Assembly: GCA_009908505.1 (NCBI GenBank)
Contig: JAAAPD010000067.1
Span: 1-64,000 of the forward strand
DNA from: Alphaproteobacteria bacterium
GTDB taxonomy: Bacteria; Pseudomonadota; Alphaproteobacteria; Rhodobacterales; Rhodobacteraceae
Length of the DNA: 64,000 bases
Reading direction: 5' to 3'
Shown: piece after piece, positions 46,601 through 54,009 of the stretch
Position numbering within the stretch: the first letter of the stretch is position 1
Layout of the letters: the number at the start of each line of letters is the position of its first letter
Position numbers and translations under genes: made by a program
The notes under the pieces: model-generated
The model's input: only the letters and a program-made list of their open reading frames with translations
Told to the model about the DNA's origin: nothing
The model's database searches: none

Positions 46601-47113
46601 CGAAATCCCGGCCGCCTCTTCCAGGATACGCCGCCGTGCCTTGGGCTTGGCGTTGATCAACTCGCTGATCTGGCCCTGCCGGACCAGCGCGGGCGAATGG
46701 GCGCCGGTCGAGGCATCCGCGAACAACATCTGGACGTCGCGGGCCCGCACATCCTTGCCGCTGACCTTGTAGGCACTGCCCACGTCGCGGGTGATACGGC
46801 GCATGATCTCGAGGTTGTCAGTATCGTTGAACGAGGCCGGCGCGAGGCGCTCGGAATTATCCAGGTGCAACGAGACTTCGGCGAAGTTGCGGGCCGGCCG
46901 CGTGGCGGCGCCGGCGAAGATCACGTCCTCCATCCCGCCGCCGCGCATGGCGGTGGGGCGGTTTTCGCCCATGACCCAGCGCAGGGCCTCTAGCAGGTTG
47001 GACTTGCCACAGCCATTGGGCCCGACCACGCCGGTCAGCCCGTCGGCGATCACCAGGTCGGTGGGATCGACGAAGCTTTTGAAACCGTTGAGTCTGAGGC
47101 GGGTGAACCGCAT
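43658..47113 (-). CDS. smc: Chromosome segregation protein SMC
   Basis: Condensin ATPase of 1151 residues that organises and segregates the chromosome with ScpA/B. Walker A is GPNGCGKSN at residues 31-39; a long coiled coil (highly Ala/Glu/Arg-rich) runs to a hinge near 510-640 (GWVALPGYAQPQSLPDGVMA) and returns; the ABC signature LSGGEQSLTALALIF and Walker B ICVLDEVDAPLDD lie near the C-terminus, followed by LIITHHAVTMSRMDRLFGV. The start MRFTRLRLNGFKSFVDPTDL at 47113 is diagnostic; the upstream frame is not conserved. Confidence 0.97.
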   Translation of the reverse strand: MRFTRLRLNGFKSFVDPTDLVIADGLTGVVGPNGCGKSNLLEALRWVMGENRPTAMRGGGMEDVIFAGAATRPARNFAEVSLHLDNSERLAPASFNDTDNLEIMRRITRDVGSAYKVSGKDVRARDVQMLFADASTGAHSPALVRQGQISELINAKPKARRRILEEAAGISGLYQRRHEAELKLKGSETNLARVDDVIEQLAGQLQQLARQARQAARYRAIGEELRQAEGLLLYRRWREADEARAAAAAALTERTTEAGRAETAAREAAKQRAGVEEGLPPLREEEAIAAAVLQRLQVQSDTLNDQEARARQTIETLTARIEQLTRDMDREAGLNKDAGETIERLEWEARELAKAGEGHAAKLEAAQAEAHDAAQVLQDRETDLSQLTEDVARLAARHQSAQRLIEDNRKTLEKAESEAARAKATQGEAQAALEKAATDYAAAQEAATTARATAEKAEQVLSEAETARSETQNREADARAQRSEAEGEANALRAEVGALAKMVDRDAEEGAQILDQLRVEGGYEKALGAALADDLRAPAVEDEDTSGWVALPGYAQPQSLPDGVMALTNYVSVPPVLVRRMGQVGLVEAADGPRQQKDLLPGQRLVSIEGDLWRWDGFRSAAEDAPSAAALRLQQLNRLVELKRDLEEANAKAQGARMAHDSLTGRMAELTEAERSAREARRAADARVAEAARALSRAEADRNLAEGKLESSGLAVTRNEEEALAARKALVEAEAGLKDLGDLEAARASVEDVKVTVEAARMTMMAKRSAHDELRREGEARLKRSQEVTKEVSGWKHRLETASKRSAELQERRDASEAELQEARSAPSEIAAKRDELADAIGEAEDRRKQAADALAEAETALREASLAEREAERAAGEAREARARAEARAEAARETVDYAAERIMEAQEVTPDKLLERLETDPNEMPDSETIENDVNRLRRQRDALGAVNLRAEEDAREVQEEHDSLVKEKTDLEEAIRALRSGIASLNREGRERLLTAFEQVNENFGVLFKHLFGGGEAKLVMVESDDPLDAGLEIMCQPPGKKLSTLSLLSGGEQSLTALALIFAVFLANPAPICVLDEVDAPLDDANVGRFCDLLDEMCRRTDTRFLIITHHAVTMSRMDRLFGVTMQEQGVSQLVSVDLKAAEKMVA

Positions 47114-47278
47114 GGGTGGCTGCTCGTTCGTGATTCCTGTCCAAGGATCATCGTGTCGCGCGTTTTCGTCCCCTGTCAACGCGGCCGGCACCCGATCTGG
47201 GCAAATTTGCACCCTTATCCACAAGATATTGCGATTCCGGGTGCGACGATTCCAGCACCAGGTCAAAACATTTCATTA

Positions 47279-47336
47279 TTGACATATGTCTCCAACTCGC
47301 CCATGTTCAGAAATATCAAGACTACGACATATATCA
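47279..47336 (+). promoter_or_regulatory. Promoter with paired GACATATNTC sites
   Basis: TTGACA (47279-47284) is a consensus -35 box, with a weak CATGTT 17 bases on. It overlaps GACATATGTC (47281-47290), a perfect 10-base palindrome; a near-copy, GACATATATC, occurs at 47326-47335 beside the AGGAGG ribosome site of the ten-TM gene. The pair suggests a repressor spanning promoter and ribosome site; the protein is unknown. The region is markedly AT-rich for this genome. Confidence 0.45.
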
Positions 47337-47346
47337 GGAGGCAACC

Positions 47347-48561
47347 ATGCCCGAGACGAACCAACGCCCGGCGGACACCTATTCGCCACTCTACTTCCTG
47401 GCCTCCCTGGGGGCCGGTGGCCTTGCCGTCACCTTCTTCATGTACCTGATGTTCTGGGTTCCCCACCCGGACCAGCCTGTCCCGATCTTCGAAGATATCA
47501 TGGCCGCTTTCCAATCCGGGGGCCTTCCGCTTCAGGCCGCGATCCTGGTGGCCGTCACCGGCATCGCCGGCTTCGCCTTCCTGAATATCAAACTACTCAT
47601 CTGGAACCTGCGCCAGCTTTCGGTCTTCTCCAAGACCGAGAAATTCGACAAGCTGGTCAATTCCAACGCCGAGACCACCCTGTTGGCCATGCCCTTGGCG
47701 CTTGCGATGACAGTGAACGCGATGTTCATCCTTGGCCTGGTCTTCGTGCCCGGCCTCTGGACCGTCGTGGAATATCTGTTCCCGATGGCTCTGATCGCCT
47801 TTGCCCTGATCGGCTGGATCGCGTTCCGCCGCATCGGCGCCTTCCTGGGCCGCGTGCTATCCGAAGGTGGCGTGTTCGACGTGACCGCCAACAATTCCTT
47901 CGCCCAGCTTCTGCCCGCCTTCGCGCTGTCCATGGTCGCCGTGGGCCTGGCCGCCCCCGCCGCCATGAGTACCGCGCCGTTGACCGTTGGCATCTCGCTG
48001 ATCCTGTCGATCACCGTGGGCACCATCGCCGCGCTCTACGCAGTCGTCGCCGCCGTGGTCGCCTTCAACTCGATGCTGCACCATGGCACCGCCAAGGAAA
48101 GCGCCCCGACCCTGATGGTCGTCGTGCCGATCCTGACCGTGCTGGGCATCATGATGCTGCGCCAGAACCATGGTCTGCACACCACGTTCGAGACCCATGG
48201 CGGCACGGCGGACAACCTGATGATGACCACTGCTATCCTGGCCGTGCAGGGTGTGTTCCTGGCCCTTGGCCTGTTGGTGCTGCGCCGTCAGAAATACGCC
48301 GATGCCTATCTGCGCGGTGACGGAAATTCGCCCGGCGCCTACGCGCTGGTCTGCCCCGGCGTCGCCCTGTCCGTGATGACTCACTTCTGGATCAACAAGG
48401 GCCTTGTCGGCGCTGGTATGATCGCCAAGTTCGGTGTCGCCTACTGGGCCTTCAGCGGCGTCGCCATCGCGTTCCAGGTCGCGATGATCGCCTTGGTCTT
48501 CCACCTGAACCGGCGCCACTTCCGTCGCCCCGTTGCGGGCCACGCGGTGCCGGCCGAATAA
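47347..48561 (+). CDS. Ten-TM inner-membrane protein (TDT-like; resembles TsoY family)
   Basis: A 404-residue integral membrane protein with about ten helices (roughly 14-37, 60-84, 112-134, 138-158, 185-207, 210-235, 250-268, 285-307, 330-347, 355-383). The start MPETNQRPADTYSPLYFLAS has an AGGAGG ribosome site. The length and topology recall the TehA/SLAC1 (TDT) family, and the N-terminal LASLGAGGLAVTFFMYLMFW recalls proteins catalogued as TsoY, but neither is certain. Transport is probable; the substrate is unknown. A terminator follows at 48583, so the gene is monocistronic with its own promoter. Confidence 0.7.
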   Translation: MPETNQRPADTYSPLYFLASLGAGGLAVTFFMYLMFWVPHPDQPVPIFEDIMAAFQSGGLPLQAAILVAVTGIAGFAFLNIKLLIWNLRQLSVFSKTEKFDKLVNSNAETTLLAMPLALAMTVNAMFILGLVFVPGLWTVVEYLFPMALIAFALIGWIAFRRIGAFLGRVLSEGGVFDVTANNSFAQLLPAFALSMVAVGLAAPAAMSTAPLTVGISLILSITVGTIAALYAVVAAVVAFNSMLHHGTAKESAPTLMVVVPILTVLGIMMLRQNHGLHTTFETHGGTADNLMMTTAILAVQGVFLALGLLVLRRQKYADAYLRGDGNSPGAYALVCPGVALSVMTHFWINKGLVGAGMIAKFGVAYWAFSGVAIAFQVAMIALVFHLNRRHFRRPVAGHAVPAE

Positions 48562-48582
48562 GCAAGACGATCTTTGCAAATG

Positions 48583-48612
48583 AACGGGCGCGCCGAAGGT
48601 GCGCCCGTTTTG
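48583..48612 (+). terminator. Rho-independent terminator after the ten-TM gene
   Basis: AACGGGCGC and GCGCCCGTT form a perfect 9-bp stem with a nine-base loop, followed by TTTT. It lies 22 bases past the stop codon. Confidence 0.88.
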
Positions 48613-48671
48613 CTGTATTGCCAGCGCCTGCGGCCCGTGCCACCGTCCGCCCAAACAACAAGAGGTGGCCC

Positions 48672-49982
48672 ATGCCCGACACGGTTCGCGTTCCCAACGA
48701 TCTCGACAGTTTCTGGATGCCCTTCACGGCCAGTCGCTGGTTCAAGGACAATCCACGCCTGATCCATAAGGCCGCAGGGTGCTATTACACCTCGGTCGAC
48801 GGCAAGACCCTGTTCGATGGCACCGGAGGGCTTTGGTGCTGCAACGCGGGCCATGCGCATCCACGCATTACCGAAGCGATCCAGCGCCAGGCCGCCGATC
48901 TGGATTTTGCCCACAATTTCAACCAGGGCCATCCCGTCGCCTTCGAGGCCGCCGCGCGCGTCACCGACCTGGCGCCGGGCTTCGACCATGTCTTTTTCAC
49001 CAATTCGGGGTCCGAATCTGTCGATACCGCGCTAAAGATCGCGCTGGCCTATCACCGCCACCGTGGAGAGGGGCAGCGGCGCCTGCTGGTTGGCCGGGAA
49101 AAGGCCTATCACGGGATCAATTTCGGCGGCCTGTCCGTGGGCGGGCTGGGCCTGAACAAGGGGCAGTTCGGCACGCTCTATCCCGCCACCGCGCATTTGC
49201 GGCACACATCCCTGCCCGAGAACGCCTTTTCACGCGGGATGCCCGACCAGGGGGCCGAACTGGCCGATGACCTGCAACGCCTGTGCGACCTGCACGGTGG
49301 CCACACGATCGCCGCCGTGATCGTGGAACCGATCAGCGGTGCGGGCGGGGTCTATCCGCCGCCCGAGGGCTACCTGGAGCGCCTGCGCGAAATCTGCGAC
49401 ACCCACGGCATATTGCTGATCTTCGACGAGGTCATCACCGGCTTCGGGCGCACCGGCAATGCCTTCGCCTACCAGAGTTTCAGCGTGAAGCCCGACCTGA
49501 TCACCTGCGCCAAGGGCATGACCAACGCGACCGTCCCGATGGGCGGCGTCCTGGTCACGAAAGAGGTGCGCGAGGCCTTCCTCTCCGGCCCCGCCAAGAT
49601 GCCCGACCTGTTCCACGGCTACACCTATTCCGGCCATCCGCTGGCTTCGGCGGCCTGTATCGCCACGCTGGATGTCTACCGCGACGAAGGCATTTTCGAA
49701 AATGCCGCCGCCATGGCCGCCCCGTGGGAGGACATGCTGCATTCGCTGGGCGACCTGCCCGGCGTGGTCGATATCCGCAATTTCGGCATCGTCGGCGCGG
49801 TCCAGCTGGAAACGAAAGGCACGGTGGGCGATGCCGGGCGCGCAGCCTATGAAGGCCTTTGGGAAAAGGGTCTGATCGCCCGGCCCGTGGGCGACAGCCT
49901 GTGCCTGTCCCCGCCCCTGACCATCACGAAGGACCAGATCGAGGAGATCGGCGGCAAATTGCGGGACCAGTTGGCCGGCTAG
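48672..49982 (+). CDS. Omega-amino acid:pyruvate aminotransferase, class III
   Basis: A 436-residue class III PLP aminotransferase. The start at 48672 follows an AGAGGTGG ribosome site. Motifs are DSFWMPFTASRWFKDNPR (typical beta-alanine:pyruvate type N-terminus), FFTNSGSESVDTALKIALAY, LLIFDEVITGFGRTG and the PLP Lys281 in LITCAKGMTNATVPMGG. It probably transfers the amino group of beta-alanine (or taurine/other omega-amines) to pyruvate; the choice among these cannot be made by eye. It is convergent with the TPP enzyme, stops overlapping by four bases. Confidence 0.9.
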   Translation: MPDTVRVPNDLDSFWMPFTASRWFKDNPRLIHKAAGCYYTSVDGKTLFDGTGGLWCCNAGHAHPRITEAIQRQAADLDFAHNFNQGHPVAFEAAARVTDLAPGFDHVFFTNSGSESVDTALKIALAYHRHRGEGQRRLLVGREKAYHGINFGGLSVGGLGLNKGQFGTLYPATAHLRHTSLPENAFSRGMPDQGAELADDLQRLCDLHGGHTIAAVIVEPISGAGGVYPPPEGYLERLREICDTHGILLIFDEVITGFGRTGNAFAYQSFSVKPDLITCAKGMTNATVPMGGVLVTKEVREAFLSGPAKMPDLFHGYTYSGHPLASAACIATLDVYRDEGIFENAAAMAAPWEDMLHSLGDLPGVVDIRNFGIVGAVQLETKGTVGDAGRAAYEGLWEKGLIARPVGDSLCLSPPLTITKDQIEEIGGKLRDQLAG

Positions 49983-51628
49983 GCACGTCGGCGCGGCAGG
50001 TCCGAAAGGCGCGTGGTGGTCGAAAGCGCGTCGGGGTCCACCCGCAGCTCGATCACCGCGAGCATGCCGGACCCGCGCGCCCGGTCGAACGCTGCCGGGA
50101 AATCCGCCGTGGCCGAGACGACTTCTCCGTGTCCGCCATAGGCGCGCGCCAGCGCGGCGAAATCCGGGTTGGCAAGTTGCGTGCCCGAGACCCGGCCCGG
50201 ATAGGTCATTTCCTGGTGCATGCGGATCGTGCCATAGCGGCCGTTGTTCACGACGATCACGATGGGCTTGGCCCCGTGCTGAACGGCGGTCGACATCTCA
50301 TTCAGGGTCATCTGGAAGCATCCGTCGCCCGCGAAACAGATCACGTCCCGGTCGGGATGTTCGATCGACGCCGAAACCGCCGCCGGAAATCCGTATCCCA
50401 TCGAACCGCTGGTCGGCGCCAGCTGCGTGCCGTGGCGCTTGTAGCAGAAATACCGATGCAGCCAGGCCGCGTAATTGCCCGCGCCGTTCGTCAGGATCGC
50501 ATCTTCGGGCAAGTGCTCGGACAGCCACAGAACGATTTGTTCCAGCTTCACGTCGCCGGGGGTTTCCTGCGGGGCCACCCAGGCCTCGTAATCGGCGCGG
50601 GCCGCGCGGGTCCAGTCCGACCAGTCCCGCCCGCAGCCGGGCAGGCGCGACAGGGCGCGGATGAAACCCACCGCATCGGCGGTGACCGCCACCTCGGGCT
50701 GATAGACCCGGCCCGGCTCGCTCGCATCGGCATGGACATGGCATATCCGGCAATGGGGAACGGCCGGGTCGATCAGGGTATAGCCCCGGGTTTCGATATC
50801 CCCCAGCCGCGACCCGATAACCAGTAGAGCATCCGCCGCCCTGACCCGTTCGGCCAGCGCCGGGTTCATGCCGACATTCAGGTCGCCCGCATAGCAGGGA
50901 TGGCGATTGTCGAGGTAGTCCTGTCGCCGAAACCCCAGCGCCACGGGCACGCCCTGTGCCTCGGCGAAACGCCCAAGGTCATGGGCCGCGTCGCGCGACC
51001 AGTGCGGCCCGCCCGCGACAACCAGGGGGCGCTCGGCCCGGCTCAGCCATTCCAGCGCATCCTCGGCCGTGCTGGAATGCATCGGGGCCAGCTCCAGCAA
51101 GGGCGCTCGAATCGCAGGCGATTCGACACGCGCCGACAACATGTCCTCGGGAAGGGCCAGAACCACCGGACCGGGCCGCCCGCTGACGGCGACGGAAAAG
51201 GCCCGGGCGACGTATTCGGGCAGGCGTTCGGTCTGGTCGACCTTGGCGACCCACTTGGCCAAGCCGCTGAACATGGCGCGATAGTCGACTTCCTGAAAGG
51301 CCTCGCGGTCTTGGTGATCGCGCGCGATCTGCCCCACGAACATCACCATCGGTGTGCTGTCCTGCCGAGCAATATGGATGCCGGCACTGGCATTGGTGGC
51401 GCCAGGCCCGCGCGTTACGAAGCAGACGCCCGGCTGGCCGGTCATCTTGCCATAGGCTTCGGCCATCATGGCTGCACCGCCTTCCTGGCGGCAGACGAGG
51501 TTCGCGATACCGCTCTCGTGCAGCCCGTCCAGCGCCGCGAGAAAGCTCTCGCCCGGCACAGAGAAAACCCGCCGCACCCCCAAACGCTTCAGCTGATCGA
51601 CAAGGATTTCACCGCCGTGACGTATCAT
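49979..51628 (-). CDS. Thiamine-pyrophosphate-dependent enzyme, acetolactate-synthase-like
   Basis: A 549-residue member of the POX/AHAS TPP superfamily. The N-terminal PYR domain has GVRRVFSVPGESFLAALDGL and the glutamate RQEGGAAMMAEAYG; the central domain follows; the C-terminal PP domain contains the TPP/Mg motif GDGCFQMTLNEMSTAVQHGA ending in VVNNGRYG. It has no marked mitochondrial or FAD-specific feature, so decarboxylase versus carboligase cannot be told; it is not Xsc-like. The start at 51628 follows a GGAGC ribosome site. It is divergent from an FMN reductase. Confidence 0.87.
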   Translation of the reverse strand: MIRHGGEILVDQLKRLGVRRVFSVPGESFLAALDGLHESGIANLVCRQEGGAAMMAEAYGKMTGQPGVCFVTRGPGATNASAGIHIARQDSTPMVMFVGQIARDHQDREAFQEVDYRAMFSGLAKWVAKVDQTERLPEYVARAFSVAVSGRPGPVVLALPEDMLSARVESPAIRAPLLELAPMHSSTAEDALEWLSRAERPLVVAGGPHWSRDAAHDLGRFAEAQGVPVALGFRRQDYLDNRHPCYAGDLNVGMNPALAERVRAADALLVIGSRLGDIETRGYTLIDPAVPHCRICHVHADASEPGRVYQPEVAVTADAVGFIRALSRLPGCGRDWSDWTRAARADYEAWVAPQETPGDVKLEQIVLWLSEHLPEDAILTNGAGNYAAWLHRYFCYKRHGTQLAPTSGSMGYGFPAAVSASIEHPDRDVICFAGDGCFQMTLNEMSTAVQHGAKPIVIVVNNGRYGTIRMHQEMTYPGRVSGTQLANPDFAALARAYGGHGEVVSATADFPAAFDRARGSGMLAVIELRVDPDALSTTTRLSDLPRRRA

Positions 51629-51699
51629 GCCCGCTCCTTCGCAATTTCGCACAAGCATGTGCCACGCCGCGCGGGGTGGCAAGCCGAAGCCACGCAGCT

Positions 51700-51722
51700 A
51701 TGTTCTGCTCAAACCAGAACAT
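51700..51722. promoter_or_regulatory. Inverted repeat between TPP enzyme and FMN reductase
   Basis: ATGTTCTG and CAGAACAT form a perfect 8-bp inverted repeat with a seven-base spacer, ending 11 bases before the FMN reductase start. Its size and place fit the operator of a dimeric regulator that could control both divergent genes. No regulator gene is nearby. Confidence 0.45.
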
Positions 51723-51733
51723 GAGGTAACGCT

Positions 51734-52267
51734 ATGTCCTACCTTCTCGGCCTGTCCGGATCCCTGCGCCAGGCATCGACGAATACCACGCTGATGCGCG
51801 CCGCCGCCCGGATCTATGACCCGGCGGAATTCATCGAGGGCGACCTGGACCTGCCGCTTTACAATGGCGATGTCGAGGACATCGGAATTCCCGAAAAGGT
51901 TCAGGCTTTGTCCGACCAGATCGCCGGGGCCGAAGCTGTCGTCATTTCTTGTCCGGAATACAACAAGGCGCTGTCGGGTGTGATGAAGAATGCCCTCGAC
52001 TGGGTCAGCCGGACCAAGGGCAACCCCTGGCGCGACCAACCGGTCGCCATCATGTCGGCGACAGCCGGGCGCGCGGGCGGCGAACGATCGCAATCATCAC
52101 TGCGGCTTTGCCTGAACCCGTTCCGTCCCGTTGTGATCCCCGGCCCGGAGGTTCTGATCGCAGGCAGCGGTGACGCCTTTGACGAGAATGATGAACTGGT
52201 CAACGAAGCCTCGGTGCGGATGCTGACCGACCTGATGGATCAATTGCGGGCCATGGCGCGCGGCTAG
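51734..52267 (+). CDS. NADPH-dependent FMN reductase family flavoprotein
   Basis: A 177-residue flavodoxin-like oxidoreductase. The FMN phosphate loop is GLSGSLRQASTNTTLMRAA near the N-terminus and the second signature is CPEYNKALSGVMKNALDWVSR, typical of the NAD(P)H:quinone/azo-reductase (ArsH/YieF-like) group. It probably protects against quinones or electrophiles by two-electron reduction. It is divergent from the TPP enzyme, with an inverted repeat between them, and its stop overlaps the oxidoreductase gene by four bases. Confidence 0.9.
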   Translation: MSYLLGLSGSLRQASTNTTLMRAAARIYDPAEFIEGDLDLPLYNGDVEDIGIPEKVQALSDQIAGAEAVVISCPEYNKALSGVMKNALDWVSRTKGNPWRDQPVAIMSATAGRAGGERSQSSLRLCLNPFRPVVIPGPEVLIAGSGDAFDENDELVNEASVRMLTDLMDQLRAMARG

Positions 52268-53295
52268 AGGCTGGCGCGGGGGTCGAAGGCGGCCGGGATG
52301 CGGTCGCGGCCCTCCAACATAAGATCGGCCATGACCTCGCCGGCCAGCGGTGCCATGCCGAACCCGATCTTGAAGCCGCCGTTCGCGATGAACTCGCCCG
52401 GTCGGAACGGGTGAGGCCCCAACATCGGGGCGCGGGTGCGACTGCGCGGCCGCACCCCGGCCCAGCGGCGAATCTCGGGGGCCTCGGCAAAGGCGGGCAC
52501 CGCAGCGCGGGCGCTGACCAGCAGGGCATCGCTTTGCGCGTCGGTCCCGTCCGGGCTGTCGAAGTCGCGCTCGGTGGTGGACCCGACCGCCACGGTGCCA
52601 TCGGCATGTGGCACGATGTGCAATCCCTCGACGAAAAGCTGTGGCATCGCGGCGGCGTCATGGGCCAACAGGACCGCCTGACCCTTGATACCGGCGCCCA
52701 CAAGGCGGCTGTGGCGGGCGGTCATCTCTTGCAGCCCGCGCCAGCCCGTGGCCCAGACAACCTTGCCTTCCGCATCGCCCTGCGCGGCAATCTCTGCGCC
52801 CTTGGCGCGTATGGCCGCGGCCAGCGCCTCACAGGCGCGCCCGGGATGCAGCCGCGCGGTCAGGGTGTCATGGATCAGGTAACCGGTGGGGGTTTCGGGG
52901 GCCCATTCGCCGCCGGGGCTTTCGACGACCGCCCAGCTTGCGCGCCCTTGCCAGAGCCGCGCCGCGCCCACGGCGCGGTCATGCGCCCGCGACAAGGCGT
53001 CGGCATCCGCCACCGGCTGCCAGCGCCCGGTGCGCGCATAGCCCGGCGTCAGGCCACCGACAGCCTCGACTTCGGCCCAGAACGCCCCGGCCATCAGCAG
53101 GCTTTCGAGCTGAAAGGCCTTCTTTTCGTTCCACTGTTCCGGCACATGCGGGGCCAGCGCGCCGACGATGCCACCGGATGATCCCGCAGCCACGCCCGCG
53201 GGGTCGATCACGCGCACCGAGGCCCCCCGCCGGATGCAGCACCACGCGACGGACAAGCCGAAAGCCCCGGCCCCGAACACGGTCACGTCCACCAT
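52264..53295 (-). CDS. FAD-dependent oxidoreductase, MnmC C-domain-like
   Basis: A 343-residue DadA-type amino-acid oxidase fold. The FAD dinucleotide motif GAGAFGLSVAWCCIRRGASV opens the protein, and RTRAPMLGP and NGGFKIGFGMAPLAGEVMAD follow near the end. In E. coli MnmC, an oxidoreductase domain of this kind removes the carboxymethyl group of cmnm5s2U34 of tRNA and is fused to the MnmD methyltransferase; here the methyltransferase gene starts 57 bases away on the opposite strand. The role as the missing MnmC half is inference from position and fold; a D-amino-acid oxidase role is the alternative. Confidence 0.78.
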   Translation of the reverse strand: MVDVTVFGAGAFGLSVAWCCIRRGASVRVIDPAGVAAGSSGGIVGALAPHVPEQWNEKKAFQLESLLMAGAFWAEVEAVGGLTPGYARTGRWQPVADADALSRAHDRAVGAARLWQGRASWAVVESPGGEWAPETPTGYLIHDTLTARLHPGRACEALAAAIRAKGAEIAAQGDAEGKVVWATGWRGLQEMTARHSRLVGAGIKGQAVLLAHDAAAMPQLFVEGLHIVPHADGTVAVGSTTERDFDSPDGTDAQSDALLVSARAAVPAFAEAPEIRRWAGVRPRSRTRAPMLGPHPFRPGEFIANGGFKIGFGMAPLAGEVMADLMLEGRDRIPAAFDPRASL

Positions 53296-53352
53296 TGCCA
53301 ATCCCCCGTTTTCCGACGCATCTTCCGGGGCAGAGCCATAGGACAGATCACG

Positions 53353-54009
53353 ATGACAGACCAGCGGGCCCAGATCGACTGGCGCGAGGGGCGGGTGCCC
53401 GTCTCGACGCGTTTCGACGATCCCTATTTCTCGCTCCAGGATGGGGTGGCCGAAACCACCCATGTCTTTCTGGATGGCAACGACCTGCCCGCAAGGTTCC
53501 GCGATGGCTTTCACATCGCCGAACTGGGGTTCGGAACGGGGCTGAATTTCCTGGTCGCGCTGATGGCGTTCCGCGCGGCGGGCATCAAGGGCAAGCTGCG
53601 TTTCACCAGTTTCGAGGCCTTCCCCATGGTTCCGGACGACCTGCAACAGGCGCTTGCCGCCTATCCCGACATGCCCGGCGCCCTGCTGCGTGATGGTGTG
53701 CCGGAGGTTCTGGACGGCCCCGACTTCCAACTGCACGTCGTGGCGGGCGATGCGCGCCAGACCCTGCTTGCCTGGCCGGGCCGCGCCGATGCCTGGTTCC
53801 TCGACGGGTTCTCGCCGGCCAAGAACCCCGAACTTTGGGGCCCGGACCTGATGGTCGAGGTCGCCCGCCACACCGCCACGGGCGGCAGTGCGGCCACCTA
53901 TACCGCCGCCGGCAACGTGCGCCGCGCGCTGGATGCGGCAGGGTTCGACGTGACGCGCGCACCCGGTTTCGGACACAAGCGCCACATGACCCGGGCAAGG
54001 CTGCGCTGA
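53353..54009 (+). CDS. mnmD: tRNA 5-methylaminomethyl-2-thiouridine methyltransferase (MnmD)
   Basis: SAM-dependent enzyme of 218 residues that methylates nm5s2U34 to mnm5s2U34 in the wobble position. It has the MnmD pattern GFHIAELGFGTGLNFLVALMAF (SAM loop) and DAWFLDGFSPAKNPELWGPD (catalytic segment), plus GGSAATYTAAGNVRRALDAAGF. No fused oxidase domain exists; that function is probably supplied by the divergent gene on its left. Its TGA overlaps the next ATG (TGATG), linking it to a DMT transporter. Confidence 0.92.
   Translation: MTDQRAQIDWREGRVPVSTRFDDPYFSLQDGVAETTHVFLDGNDLPARFRDGFHIAELGFGTGLNFLVALMAFRAAGIKGKLRFTSFEAFPMVPDDLQQALAAYPDMPGALLRDGVPEVLDGPDFQLHVVAGDARQTLLAWPGRADAWFLDGFSPAKNPELWGPDLMVEVARHTATGGSAATYTAAGNVRRALDAAGFDVTRAPGFGHKRHMTRARLR

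Noticed and set aside
48672-51628. Possible taurine pathway: aminotransferase (Tpa) next to a TPP enzyme (Xsc)
   Set aside because: The TPP enzyme's N-terminus and active-site segments do not look like sulfoacetaldehyde acetyltransferase, the genes are convergent rather than co-transcribed, and no pta, tauABC or sulfite exporter is adjacent.
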